The notes beneath the pieces are model-generated. The model was not told where the DNA came from and ran no database searches. It was given only the letters and a program-made list of their open reading frames with translations. 64,000 bases of DNA from Apostichopus japonicus (taxonomy: Eukaryota; Echinodermata; Holothuroidea; Aspidochirotida; Stichopodidae): the NCBI RefSeq assembly GCF_037975245.1, contig NC_092576.1:9627501-9691500 (forward strand), written 5' to 3'. Of this stretch, positions 25,201 to 37,676 are shown one piece after another. Position 1 is the stretch's first letter, and every line of letters starts with the position of its first letter. The position numbers and the translations under genes were made by a program.

Positions 25201-25567
25201 CTCTTCTTCACCATACCTTCTCCCACCCCCACCCCCATCCTCCCCCACCCATTCTAATCTTCCTGAAATCTCTGTACGCCGAAAAACAAGATATATTTGT
25301 AGCCTTGAAATCCATCAATATTCACACTGTTTTAATCTTTCTTTAGAGATATTGATTGTTTACAAAGCTGTAAAATGACTCCATCTTTGTTTATCTCCCA
25401 CCGCCAGGTTCGATGGCTTCAAGGAAGTTCGTCTCGTTCCCAACAGACACGACATCGCCTTTGTGGAATTTGTCAACGAAGGTCAAGCGGGCAAGGCCAA
25501 AGACTCCCTGCAGGGTTTTAAGATCACCCCTACTAACCCGCTCACGATAGCCTTTGCCAAGAAATAG
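22258..25567 (+). CDS. SNRPA: U1A/U2B''-type spliceosomal RNA-binding protein (snf/SNRPA), 264 aa
   Basis: Binds the loop hairpins of U1 and/or U2 snRNA as an snRNP core-specific protein. Coding exons: 22258-22321, 23118-23290, 23648-23756, 24323-24526, 25083-25167 and 25408-25567, with phases consistent and stop TAG. RRM1 spans about residues 7-82, with RNP2 IYINNL (9-14) and RNP1 KGQAFVVF (49-56). The linker (116-184) has an alanine run and a Met/Pro-rich stretch ending QQMPVIP. RRM2 spans about 186-264, from [14 protein letters not shown] to TIAFAKK. At 264 aa with a long Pro/Met linker it resembles U1A (282 in human) more than U2B'' (225). Many invertebrates have one gene serving both roles, which I infer here. 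The residue equivalent to U1A Arg52 in RNP1 is Lys49. The ATG is the first after the acceptor at 22234. Confidence 0.95.
23769..24165 (+). repeat. 20-bp repeat TATGAATATTTCAGTGTCCT interrupted by a MITE
   Basis: Three copies stand at 23771-23820 and about six at 24030-24165, directly after the donor of snf exon 3. A 202-bp inverted-repeat element splits the array. Every unit ends in ATTTCAG, so it offers a row of weak 3' splice-site-like AGs inside the intron. Confidence 0.85.
23826..24027. mobile_element. Foldback MITE, 202 bp, with 17-bp perfect termini
   Basis: CCAGTTGGGACAATTTC at 23826 is the exact inverse of the sequence ending at 24027. Pairing continues imperfectly inward over roughly 55 bp (CTATACTGTA against TACAGTTTAG, then TGCTTCAAA against TTTGAAGCA). 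It is inserted inside the ATTTCAG repeat array. A clean target duplication cannot be separated from the repeat unit. Confidence 0.82.
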
Positions 25568-27424
25568 GGAACATTGTGAAGATCGTTTCACAACAACATA
25601 CTCGCACTCTTTCTTTAACTCAAGTGGGAAAAAATTCCTGGAGTGTCATCACCTGTCTGATACAATCAATGGGAACGTTGAACATTAGATCGGTAGTCAT
25701 TCTCTCAAGCTTTTCATTTAGAGAGGAATTACCGCTTCCTTGTTCTGACTTATCGATGTTCAATATTGAAACTGGAGGAGGGTCTTTATGTCTGTCTGGC
25801 AAGATACATGATTTGAACATTGGACACAAGTGAAGTAATAATTTTTACAAAGACAGTTAACAAAAGGCAAGTATTGTCTGTATCGATGGCATTGCACAAA
25901 GCCTTCTTTTTTTGTTTGTTTCTTAAACCTTTGTTCTTTGCATGATTGTTTTTATTTACTTAGTAGAAACTTTGAAGATACTTGGCATTGCACATTGTTA
26001 TTTTGAAAGGCTGCAGGTACACATTGGTCACTAAGACTGTGGCTAGGCTGGATGTAGTTGCTGTATGACCATTGACCACAGGGGAAATAGTCATATTGGG
26101 CTTAGCACAGGGGGCCACAAAGTGTAATGGTCCAACTGGATACAGAAACATGGATTCTGCATTTTACAACAAGGCAGGCAGTCTGTTATTCTTTGACATG
26201 AATTAAATGGCTGTGTCATCATATGTTCCAAACAAGGCGCTGAAAGTCCCTCCTGGTTGCTTTTTCCCCCTACCAAGCACATATATTTAAATTGCAACAT
26301 TGAAGGATGAGCAAGTATGTGTGAAATATTACAAACCAGCCCTTAGTCATGTTCTTGTGGTGCTTGGATGTAGTTTCATTATTTCATGACTTTTTGAATC
26401 AGTGCATCTATGGAATCAAATTTTCCATGACGAGTGTGATTTAAACGAGTGACCTTCATTAAATCCCACTTCTGACACCATTTCCTTCAAATTGACTTAC
26501 TAAATTGAGAAAAAAAGAAAAGGAAAGGAAATGGCAGTTATTTGAACATAAAAATCTCATGGTGAGGGGTGGAGCATGGCACCATATGGCTCCACCATCT
26601 CACTCCTCTCCACAGCTCCCGTTATCGTCCCGTTATCGTCTGGTCCAACTTGCCGATGAGCGAGGTCATCAGCTCTGGTGTTTCCTTTAATGGTTTGTGT
26701 ATGTCAGGTAGATAAGCTGTCGAAGGTCATTGCACTTTGACCTCTTTAGTTTAAAGAACAGTCAGCAAAGATTTTGTTTCATTGCACAATTTGAACAAGT
26801 CTTTGTATACTACACATGAGTTCATGAGAGGCAGAAAGTGAGAGAGCGAGTGGAGAAAATATGCCTTGTCACATTGGTAAAGGAGTTCCTGTCCTGCAAT
26901 TAATATCCAACTTCTGTAAACAAGACACAGTTGTAAAAGTTTCTCATCATGTTATTTCCCATCATGTTATGTATTTTAACAACTTAAAAAATCTTAATTG
27001 CTCAGCAAAAATAAATATTCTGAGACATTCTTGGATGCAGATTAATATCCTATTTAAGGAAATAAGGATGAAAACGTTTTTCAAATGTTGGTCGCAAGTA
27101 TGGATCATAGGTGAGTTTAAGATTGTCATCTTTCTTTTTTTTCTTTCGTGGTGGATGTGAAGGCAGGAAAAACAATGGTATGTAACAGTATTGTATGACA
27201 TGCCTCTTCCATTGTACAGTAGCTGCGATACGCCAAGAGAGTCTCGTTTCATCTTTTGATTATTTTGTAAAAATAAATTTGACTGAAAATGCCAACATTT
27301 CTTTCTGTTTGTCCTCATTTTCCTTCTGCTTTCATCTTCTTTATTTTTGGCAAATCGATAAAAATAAACACACTCAGTAAATGAACGTTGACATATGCCA
27401 ATATGTATATAAATGTGTGTGTTT

Positions 27425-27460
27425 ATATCTATATATATATATATCTATATAGCCTATATT

Positions 27461-27499
<39 letters not shown>

Positions 27500-27592
27500 C
27501 CTATATTTATATACATATATATATATATATATATAGCCTATATATATATATATATTTATATACATATATATATATATATATATATAAACATC
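27425..27592. repeat. (TA)n microsatellite with AGCCTATAT interruptions
   Basis: About 170 bp of alternating TA with periodic TAGCCTATAT and TATACATA inserts. Both strands give meaningless YIYIY-type frames. It is likely to be length-variable and to form cruciforms. Confidence 0.95.
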
Positions 27593-28028
27593 AAAGGATA
27601 ATAGGAATAACATTGTATTCATTTACGCTTACAATCACGTATTAAATTAGTAAAACACCGACCACATCTCCGATCCAAACGCTGGCTATATAAGAATCCT
27701 ACAGAACCTGCAGTATGGGGATTCCATGTTGTTCGAGAGGGGTTGGGGTAGAGATATTTATTTAGAAAATGGTAATCTGGATAATTTATTGTAGACTGCT
27801 GCACTTGTACGTTTTGTATATATTGTGTTTTGAACACTAACATTTTAAAATAATATCTTATTACGTACTCACTTTTGATGTCATGTTTATAAATATTTAT
27901 ATTTATACTGGAAATAAATGATACAGTCGGTAACAAAATAATATAACAGTAATGCTGTAGACCTTGGTATGCTACTGGTAAGGTTTTCAGCAACGCATGG
28001 AATTCGTCAAGTACGGAAGCGTAGAAGG

Positions 28029-28437
28029 GACATTGCATTGACGAGTTACCGACTTGACAAAACGACAATTATCTGCAAATTGACGAGTTGTCGAGATGGT
28101 AATGTGACAAAATTTAGAAAATTGACGTTTTGACGAGATAACGGATCTCGTCAATGCAGCAATTTTCTGCAAATTGACGACTTGCACAGTTACTTCCATC
28201 TCGTCAATGCATCAATTTTCTGCATATTGACGAGTTGCACAGTTACTACCATCTCGACAAAATTACAAAATTCAGAAAATCTTGACGAGATCCGTTATCT
28301 CGTCAAAACGTCAATTTTCTGAATTTTGTCAACTTGTCGAGATGGTAGTAAGTGTGCAACTCGTCAATTTGCAGAAAATTGATGCATTGACGAGATCCGT
28401 TATCTCGTCAAAACGTCAATTTTCTGAATTTTGTCTT
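28029..28437. repeat. Nest of direct and inverted repeats built on TTGACGAGAT
   Basis: The near-palindrome TTGACGAGATAACGGATCTC (28130 region) recurs inverted at about 28283 and again at about 28388. Flanking words AATTTTCTGCAAATTGACGA, TCGAGATGGTA and AAAATTCAGAAAA also occur in both orientations. The region can fold into several competing long hairpins. It is probably a foldback transposon that has been internally duplicated. Confidence 0.85.
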
Positions 28438-28809
28438 TTTTTTTATAATCGGATTGCAAAGATGTACACGTTTTGACGGATGTGACCGTTTTATCAACTT
28501 TGATGGTTAGACATGCAGTATCAGAAGTCACGTTATAGAGGATCGCCATTTTGTGAACAGTGTTTGAGGTGAAATTTCTACTTGTCCCCTTAATTGCTTA
28601 CCTTTCCGTATTTAGATAGTACAGTCTGGAAGTGAAAGTATTAACTGTTTCGTAGTAAACACCAACAACAATACTATGTTAGAAACTTCATGCACCAACC
28701 ATGTAACTTTCAAAAAGAACAACACTCGTACATACCAATAAGCTTATCAACGAATTAAGGAAGTAATGGATACGGCCTAATTCAACACTCTGGTATATGA
28801 TGATGTCAT

Positions 28810-29135
28810 CAGTGGCGGAGCGTCCATACAGTCAGGGGGCGGATCCCCCCCCCCCCCGGACTCAAATGGACAGCTGGCGCCCTTTTCAGCTGTTTACCAC
28901 TTTTTACTTATTCGCGATTAGTGACTTTTTTTACAAAAATACCACAGCGCATGTACTTCCAACACCCATATTAACTTCCGAGTTGTCACAAAGGGTCGTT
29001 TCCGGCAAAAAAATTCTGTACGCTCCGCGCCAACCTGTCAGGTGGTGCTCCGCTTAGATAGTGTCGAAAGCGCCCCTTCAGACCATTCTCGCCCCCCCCC
29101 CCCCCCCGCGACCAATACCCCTAGCTCCGCCACTG
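28810..29135. mobile_element. hAT MITE, CAGTGGCGGAGC family, copy 2 (326 bp)
   Basis: Terminal inverted repeats CAGTGGCGGAGC and GCTCCGCCACTG are perfect over 12 bp. The interior matches the copy at 3778-4160 (GTCCATACAGTCAG, GGACTCAAATGGAC, TACGCTCCGCGCCAACCTGT, GACCATTCTCGCCCC) with a shorter middle. The candidate TSDs GATGTCAT and GATGCATG are only partly alike. C-runs of 14 and 17 sit near the two ends. Confidence 0.85.
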
Positions 29136-29689
29136 GATGCATGTCATTTTTGTTTAGGTTTGCTTGAGTCTTCAGAAGATTGAACACTAATGATACCACA
29201 GTTTCCCATGACGGAGCTAACTAATTATTCTTCATGTTAAAACTGCATTACACTTGTTGCCGGGACAAATGGTGCTGAATGCTGATGTAATTGGTTCTCA
29301 ATTCTTCGTAACGGATGGAAACAAGAACATGTTCTAGTTTAGTTTGGTTTAGTAGAAAAAGGATCAGGAGGGATAATAAAGTCCGCATCAAGGACCTTAC
29401 TGGAGAGGGGAAAATGACTGGTTCAGTCACTAGAATTAAACACCCAACAACAATGGAAATTAGCATTTAGGCCTGTATTTGAGAATAAGTCATCAGAAAT
29501 TTAAGCATCGTAAGCATCGTAAGCAACAACTCCCTGGTTGAAATAGGTTGAACCATGGAGCTATATAAACAGATAGCTTCATGGTTGAACCATGGAGGTA
29601 AAAACCATGGTTGAACCAACCAAAGAGCTACTTAGGCCAGCAACTATACACGCTGAAGGGTTTAGCAGTTAAGTAAATTATATTTAGCG

Positions 29690-29727
29690 CCCTCTTCTTT
29701 CTTTTGGATTAGACTTCTCACCCTCGC
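29690..29727 (+). promoter_or_regulatory. RPL32: Probable RPL32 5'TOP leader exon and transcription start
   Basis: A pyrimidine run CCCTCTTCTTTCTTTT begins at 29690 and is followed 22 bases later by a strong donor (CGC then GTAAGTAAG, exon end 29727). This matches the architecture of ribosomal protein genes: a C start in a terminal oligopyrimidine tract and a short non-coding first exon. It would splice to the acceptor CTGCAG ending at 30997, 28 bases before the ATG. An AT-rich patch (AAATTATATTTA) lies just upstream, at about -15. The intron that follows is rich in TAGGCCTA words. Inferred, not proven. Confidence 0.65.
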
Positions 29728-31025
29728 GTAAGTAAGACTATATTGCTATTCCACATCCAAAGTTATCTCGGTCTCTGTGATGTGCTTAGAATTTCAAAGT
29801 TCATCAATGCCTTGTGAATGAATAAAAGTATTATATTTTGCCAATAGTAGTGTAATTTGTGATTAACAAAGGGAAATAAATTTATACAATATTCTTGCTC
29901 GTCACACGATATTGTATACTGAACACTAAACGTTAGCCTAACCTACATATACAGTATGCACAAACATTACTTGCTGAGCAAAGTTATAGGATTAACGTTA
30001 GGCCTTTGCTGCGAATGTGTACGTCAGTGCCACACTGTACAACCAAAATCGATATTCAACATATTACTAGTCGACATATTGATACATGTAATGGCATATA
30101 AACATGGACGTCATGGTATATGTCCCTTCTGCATGATCAGTAGTGTAGGCTAGGCTGTGTTACAATTTCAAATAGGCCTAGGCCAGTGACACTAATTCTA
30201 GTAACACTTAGGCCTAGGCTAGGCTTTCTACTATTACTGTACTAACGTAGACCTGGCCTAGTATTACTACTATTAGTACTAGGCCTAAATGCAACTATAG
30301 GAGCTATCATAACATTCAAATCGCTATTATATAGACTAGATCTAATGATGTATTCACCAACCCATATGCCCAGGATAGTTAGAATGTCTTACGCAGGAAC
30401 ATGTGAAGATTCCTAGTTATGAACCTTTGCCACATGTAGCAAAAGGCAACATTAAGGCCTACATAGTTTACATGACACATTAATGTTATTTACCAATAAG
30501 ACAAGCCCTTTGGCTACTTGGATTTCTGAAAGCTGTTTCAAGCTGATATTAGTTGCTAGGCCTAACCATAGTAGCTAGTCTAGTAAAATTAGTAAAGCAT
30601 ATAAGACTAGGCCTAGATGGAATGCATTTTTAGCACTTTCACTCAGTTAAGAAGGGAGAGCCCTAGGCTACCGACTGTCTGCAGTTGGGCATTGTACAGC
30701 CTTACCCTAGTCCATAGCTCTCGGATATTGTATATATGGAAAGGTGTGCAGTGGTGACTTTATGATTGGTAGAAAAAGAAATTGTTCCCCAGTCCCCACC
30801 AAACCCACAGTAGGCCTAAATATTGATACAAAATATATAACATTCTCCACTTATACCCCAATAAAATACAATATTTAATACACCTCCTCCCCAAACACAC
30901 ACAAAGTGACTGGAAGGTTGTAGCAACCTTGGTCTAGACTATAATATGATATTTGTAACTAACTTTTCCCCCCTTTCTGTTTGATTGCCTACTGCAGTAG
31001 TTGAGGACACCTGAAAGTCTTCACC

Positions 31026-33818
31026 ATGGCTATCGTCAAGCCAATCCAGACTGTGAGGATAGTCAAGAAGAGGAGAAAGAGGTTCAGGAGGCATCAGAGT
31101 GACAGGTTTATGCGTGTCAAGGTGAGAAGCAAAAAAATGTTTTCCCGTAGAGGATCGGATATTGATGTACCCACTTTTTGAGTCGATTAAATTGATAAAT
31201 GACACTCAAATCACATTGTGACAAAGAAAATAGAGTGGCCAAGTTTCATTTCAATTAATGAAGTCAAGGAGCAGGTAATAATTAATCGCAAAGTTTATAG
31301 AAAAGAACAAAAGTCACACACGCACGTCTTCCGGTAATAACTGGCTGCAACCCATTGTAAGGGCATGTGGTACTGTATGTCTCTTGTCATGCTTCCTTTC
31401 AGAGAATAATTTATCCTGTATGATATCGCAAAATGGTCACATTGCTATATGTGACCAAAGATGTAGGGCAGTTTCTTCACAAATGATCCTTTGTATTTTA
31501 TATGAAACAACAATAAGAGCCTGTAAAATTGCTACACAAAACTTTGATGGTTGAATTATTCCCTGACGAGAACTAGAAAACATTAAAACAAAATCCAAAT
31601 AAAACTGAAGGGAAGAGTTTCCTGATTGGCAAAAATGTTTTGAATAGATTTGGTTGAATTCAATACTTTTATAATCTCACATACATTAATAATTTGGTCG
31701 AGAAAGTATATGAGGGGGTGGGGGGGTGTCTTTCGATCAATTGCAACCTTATTTTGTATTATTGTCCTTGTGTGGGATCAACTTGTTGATAAAAGTCAGA
31801 AAGATGCTTCCAAGAAAACTGGTAAAATGGTAAGCATTTGCTGCCCTCCCCCCCCCCCCCACCAATTTCCCAGTAACATGGCAGTTTTTACCGTGTAGTG
31901 TTGAAAGAGTTCATGAAACCAATGGTGAATATTGGTATCCACTATCCTCTTAGATTTAACATTCTTCTTTGGCAACAAATATCCCAAAGCCAATCTACGT
32001 CTTGACTATTTGATGATCGAACAAAACGAACATTAAAGAGTAACAGCCTTTAATCTCCCTCTTGAATTTGCTTTGTGGTATTATGCAGCTAGTTTACTTC
32101 AAATTGCATATAATTCTGAGAAAGCAAAGTAGAACGATCAAAAAAATAAAACTGAAATACAAAGGTCCTCCCCCCCCCCCCCCCCGAACCCCTGAAACCA
32201 CTGATTCTAACTTTAAATTGAGCAAATGTCCCTAAAGGTAGATGGTTATACTGCTGAAAACAAAACAGCAAAAAGCAAGCAAACTGCAAATGTCAGTGCA
32301 CTAACGCGGAATAATTTATCTAATATTACATCGTAAAAATGCTGAGCAAAATGCTTTGTAAAATACTGTACAAGTGCAAATATGTATAGCAGTTTTTTGT
32401 ACATAGGTACTGAAGTGATTTTTAAGGGAATGTTCAGGGCCTTCAAAAGTACTATGCAAATTTTAAGCACTAAATGATATCCTGACTGACAATGCCTTTC
32501 CTCCTCTTCTTCTTAGCCAAGCTGGAGAAAACCAAAGGGTATCGACAACAGAGTCCGGCGTAGGTTCAAGGGTATGATGAGGATGCCAAACATTGGTTAT
32601 GGTAGCAACAAAAAGACCAGACATCTGTTACCCAACGGGTTCAAGAAGTTTGTTGTCCGTAACAAAAGGGTGAGAGCAGTCTTAAGAGATGTTTTATTCC
32701 TGTTATTTTTAAGAAAGGGCAGTGGGCCATAATGCTTATAGAAACTTGGTCTTTTGTTGACCTCTGTGTGATCCTATGTGGGCTATTGTCTTGAAATCTT
32801 ATTTCTTGTAGCCCCCTTCCTGTCACAGGGAGGGGGTGAACATTCCAAATGCTCATTCCATTTATGGGTGATTGGCTTGGAGCCATGGTTGTTCTGTAAA
32901 GACACATAGTTGCCAATTTGTGTTTGTTTTGTAGTAAAAAAATAAAAGTTTCCAACTAAGAGGCAATCTGTAATACCAGACATCACAGTACAGTTTACTC
33001 TGTGCCAGGGGTTGTCAAGGTTACTCTATGCCAGGGGTTATCAAGGTTTCTCTATGCCAGGGGTTGTCGAGGTTACTCTATGCCAGGGGTTGTCAAGGTT
33101 ACTCTATGCCAGGGGTTGTCAAGGTTACTCTATGCCAGGGGTTGGCAAGGTTACACTTTGCCAGGGGTTCTCATATATTATCTCTTTAGGGACAAAGGAT
33201 AAGAGAAACAAAAATCCTCACTGCCACCTAGATTGAACAGTGTTGCAGGGAAAGCCAGAAGGTTGCACAAGCCCGAAGCATGCATTAACCCATTTTGTGC
33301 AAGATTGTTGATGTATTGTTTTCTGCGGGCTAGATGGGTATTTTGTTGTGAGTCAGATAAGTCCTTGGTCTGCTGCATAGAACCCTGTGCCACGCTAACC
33401 TACTTATGTTGATGAAATTAAGTCAGACCTAGAAAGAAAGTAGGCTGTCCTAGGAAAGCCCAACGAACTTTCTTATGCCTTACTTGTGACGCTAATACCA
33501 ATGTTACTGTCCCTCTCCTGAGATATTTCATTATTCTTTATTTCCACATGAGGAGCCAAGGGAAGGAAGCATTTCAAATGACAGTTAATAAGTTCTCGAG
33601 TCTCCTTGTCCTCATTAAATTCTTCACCCTCAAATCGCTTCTTTTATTCTTCTTCTCAGGAGCTTGAAATGCTGATGATGAACAACAGAAAATTCTGCGC
33701 CGAAATATTCCATGGTGTGTCTGCCAGGAAACGTAAGGAAATCGTAGAGAGGGCCCAGCAGTTGGCCATCCTCGTAACTAATCGTCACGCTAGGCTGAGA
33801 GGAGAAGAACACGAGTAG
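31026..33818 (+). CDS. RPL32: 60S ribosomal protein L32 (eL32), 135 aa
   Basis: Structural protein of the large ribosomal subunit. Coding exons 31026-31121, 32517-32669 and 33660-33818, all phase 0, give exactly 135 residues, the length of the human protein. Conserved blocks are HQSDR (24-28), [17 protein letters not shown] (35-51), [14 protein letters not shown] and [13 protein letters not shown]-type sequence near the C-terminus (here [15 protein letters not shown]). The end RLRGEEHE replaces the common RLRSEENE. The N-terminus ([18 protein letters not shown]) is more divergent than in vertebrates. A short 3'UTR is likely: AATACA at 33857 followed by a GT-rich stretch at about 33880. Intron 3 carries a 26-bp minisatellite. 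Confidence 0.97.
33004..33175. repeat. 26-bp minisatellite in RPL32 intron, seven copies
   Basis: GCCAGGGG recurs at 33004, 33030, 33056, 33082, 33108, 33134 and 33160, an exact 26-bp period, with the body GTTGTCAAGGTTACTCTAT. The word CAGGGGTTGTCAA resembles hAT termini such as that at 102, so the unit may derive from a transposon end. Confidence 0.93.
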
Positions 33819-34295
33819 ATTGTTGTTTCTGTAAATTGCTTGTCAATGGAGTGAGAAATACATTTACAAATTGTACACAATAATGTGGATGGTGTCTTTT
33901 CTGTTGTCAAGAGTAACAAGATATAACATGTAAACTATAAACATATTGATATTGATTGGAAATTACCATGTACTAGTTTCACATGTTAAAGCGTGATTTC
34001 AAAGTGGTACTTGTTTTTCCTGTTATAGAGCATGATTTCAAAGGTGGGGAATTCAATGGTGAGATCGGGAATTCTCCAAACTGATTGGATTTTCAGTTAA
34101 CTTTTTTTCGAAGGGCCAGAGGCGAATCATGGATTTCATGGAGGGGCTGTTACCCTGGGGTGCTTGAAGCTGACTCTTTGATGTAGGAGATCTTTGGATT
34201 GCCTCAAATTAAAAAATCATTTTAAGATGTCAAATGTTGCATTCTGAGGGTGTAATGATATTATTAGCTGTAAATGCAAGGTTGTACTGATTTTT

Positions 34296-36920
34296 GGTTC
34301 CTTGCTTTAGCAAAAGGAACCTATGTAGTCAGGTTGGCGTATGTGTGTGTGTGTGTGTGTGTGTCTGTGACACTTGCTGAGGTACGCTCTATCTCAATAA
34401 GGGAATGTTGGATTGAGGCCAAACTTGGACTATAGATCCGACATATGGAGAAGGTGTGCCCTATTGTTTTTGGTGCCCACAAAGGTCACCAAAGGTCAGT
34501 TATGGTCCAAAAACCGAACATATTAAAACTGCAATAACTCCCAGTGCCAATGTGCGACAAGGTTGATATTTTGGGAAAAGTTGTGAACTGGTTAGGGGAA
34601 CATTTTCAAACTTAACGGTCATATGATCCGAGGTCACCAAAGGTCAATTAATGATAAAAACTAGTATTTTTGCGATAACTTGAGAACGAAATGTCCATTA
34701 GGGTTGGGAGTTGCTTCAATGTTATCCAATTGTCGACCCGCATCTGGGTGACCCTTGACCTCAATTTGACCTCTGGTGACCTTTACGTGTTTTTTGGGAT
34801 TTTTAGTTTTGATGCTATTTTCAGATGTCAAAGGTACCTTCTGATCATAAATGTCAATGGGTTGACCCCGTGTGACCTTTATGTGTGAAGTTATATGGGG
34901 TCAAAGTTTTTCGGTCGGAGTTAGGATGGTTGTACAGACTTGTCGTTTTGTTTTTTGGAATCAGGAGATTAAACTACATCTGAAACCAAGGTCAAAGGTC
35001 ACATTAGAAAAAATGTGCTTATTTTGGGAGGAAACGAGCAAAAAAGGAAATGTTTGGTTTTGATGCTAGATTTGGATATCAAAGGTACCTTCCGATCAAA
35101 AATGTCAATTGGTTGACACCCGTGTGACCTTCGTGTGCGAAGTTATACGAGGTCAAAGTTAATTTTCAGACATTTAATGCAACAACTCCCAGTTCCAAGG
35201 TGTGACATGGTTGATATTTTTGGACAAGTTGCAAATGGTATAGGTTAATATTTTCAAACTTAACGGTCATGTGATCCGAGGTCACCAAAGGTCAACTAAT
35301 GTTAAAAAACTAGTATTTTGGGGGCAGAAAATGGGCAGAGAAAAAATGTTAGAATTTGTATAGTTTGATGCTCTAATTTAGGTCTCATCAATCAAAAATG
35401 TCAATAAGTTGACCCAAGGTGACCTTTGTATGTTAAGTTATATGAGGTCAAAGTTAATTTTCAGACATTTAGTGTAATAACTCCCAGTGCCAAGGTGTTA
35501 CACGGTTGATATTTTGAGACAAGTTGCAAATGGTATAGGGGAATATTTTCAAACTTAAGGGTCATGTGATCCGAGGTCACCAAAGGTCAATTAATGATAA
35601 AAAACTAGTATTTTTGCGATAACTTGAGAACAAATTGTCCGTTAGGGGTGGGAGTTGCTTCAATGTAATCCAATTGTCGACCCGCATCTGGGTGACCCTT
35701 GACCTCAATTTGACCTGTGGTGACCTTTTCGTGTTTTGTGGATTTTTACAGTTTCGATGCTATTTTCAGATGTTAAAGGTACCTTCTGATCATAAATGTC
35801 GATGGGTTGACCCCCATGTGACCTTCGTGTGGGAAGTTACATGAGGTCAAAGTTAATTTTCAGACATTTAATGCAATAACTCCCAGTTCCAAGTTGTGAC
35901 AAGGTTGATATTTTTGGAGTAGTTGCAAATGGTATAGGTTAATATTTTCAAACTTAACGGTCATGTGATACAAGGTCACCAAAGGTCAATTAATGATAAA
36001 AAACTAGTATTTTTGCGATAACTTGAGAACAAATTGTCCGTTAGGGTTGGGAGTTGCTTCAATGTAATCCAATTGTCGACCCGCATCTGGGTGACCCTTG
36101 ACCTCAATTTGACCTCTGGTGACCTTTTCATGATTTGTGGATTTTTACAGTTTCGATGCTATTTTCAGATGTCAAAGGTACCTTTTGATCATAAATGTCA
36201 ATGCGTTGACACCCGTGTGACCTTCGTGTGGGAAGTTATATGAGGTCAAAGTTAATTTTCAGACATTTAATGCAATAACTCCCAGTGCCAAGGTGTGACA
36301 AGGTTAATTTTTTTGGACAAGTTGCAAATGGTATAGGGGAATATTTTCAAACTTAACGGTCATGTGGTCCAACGTCACCAAAGGTCAGCTAATGTTAAAA
36401 AAGTAGTATTTTGGGGGGAGAAAATGGGCAAAGAAAATATGTTTGAATTTTTACAGTCATGCTCTATTTAGGTCTCACCGATCAAAAATGTCAATTGGTT
36501 GACCTCCGGGTGACCTTTGTGTGTGAAGTTATGTATACAAGTTCAAAGTTAATTTTTTGAAATTTAATGCAATTAAATCTCAATGCCAAGGTGTGACATG
36601 GTTGATATTTTGGGACAAGTTGTGAACGGAGTGGTGGAACATTTTGAAACTTAAAGGTCATGTCATCTGAGGTTACCAATGTTATCATATCTGTTGACCC
36701 GCTTGTAGGTCTCTTATATTTCTTACATTTTCGACGCCATATTCAGATCTCAAAAGTGCCTTTTGATCCAAAATCCGATCACATTTTGTGATCACAAAAG
36801 TGTTGGCTATAGTGTTGGTTACTTTATGGGAACATGTAGGACCACAATTACTTGGACTATTTGAGCCCAATCTTGCTTGATAATATTATGTGTATTGTCA
36901 TATACCCCAAGCAAGGAACC
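34296..36920. mobile_element. 2.6-kb repeat with 12-bp inverted ends and dense AGGTCA-like motifs
   Basis: GGTTCCTTGCTT at 34296 is mirrored by AAGCAAGGAACC ending at 36920. The left end also folds on itself. Inside, after a GT run (34348) and an ACACTTGCT box, irregular blocks of about 400-470 bp recur. The word GGGAGTTGCTTCAATGT occurs near 34710, 35650 and 36050; the last two copies are about 399 bp apart. Each block contains several AGGTCA, GGGTGACC and TGACCT words. No transposase is present and no target duplication is evident, so transposon status is probable rather than shown. Confidence 0.6.
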
Positions 36921-37676
36921 ACAGTGCCCTTGGGCTCTTGTTTTTTATGGGAGTTGGAAAAGAGGGTGTAAACCCATGGGTGTGGTCTAATTCTTCCCCA
37001 GCTGAATGTGAAACTGACAATTGAAAGAGTGGAGGGAGGGGGGTGGAGGGGCATGGCCACCACTGTCCTTCGGTCGTAAACCCAACAATTTTGGAGGACT
37101 GCAAATGAAATTTTCACAGTATCCTTATATCATGGTGCTCTAATCATACAAGGAGGATCGTAAATTTTTGGAGGTTGAACTATTAACTTCCCCAAATCTG
37201 TTGATTTGAAATGGAATGACTCAAAAGGATAATTATCATATTTAAGGAGAACATGGTTGAAAGTCAGGTAAACCAAAATAGATCATGGGTGGTTTATCCT
37301 TTTATCTGAGAGCATGAGTTGTCGTAACAAGTGTAACGATTTGTTGAAATAACCTCAGGATTTTTTACTTCCCAAGCCCCCTTACTTTGGCGAATTTATA
37401 TTTGAAATGATTTCAGCACGTTACGAATCAAAGCCTACATGATCACCTCAACAGCGATATTATTGCGATTAAAAAAGTAAACGAGGAAATAAATCGACAC
37501 AAAAATAAAACAACACAAGAACAACCACTAATTTACAATTGAATTTATTTTAAGAAATCAATCACAAACATACAAAGTTAGCTGCCAACGAGACAGCTCT
37601 TTTTAAGGTTTCTATGGATCGGCATTGATACCAAGAAAACTCCCCATAAAAGAAATTCATGAAAATTTGTTTCTCC

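Larger units (their letters stand above)
25568..29689. other. snf 3'UTR and intergenic DNA
   Basis: No further exon is recognised. After the snf stop the sequence is non-coding. The exact poly(A) site was not fixed; AATAAA words occur far downstream near 27010 and 27272. The stretch then holds the TA microsatellite (27425-27592), the inverted-repeat nest (28029-28437) and a hAT MITE (28810-29135). At 29545-29625, just upstream of RPL32, GGTTGAACCATGG occurs twice directly and once inverted. Confidence 0.6.

Noticed and set aside
27374-27645. 82-85-codon frames rich in Tyr/Ile on both strands
   Set aside because: Translation of a TA microsatellite.
31122-33659. Possible snoRNA in RPL32 introns (vertebrate RPL32 hosts one)
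   Set aside because: I found no convincing C/D or H/ACA box pair at proper spacing; a covariance-model search would settle it.
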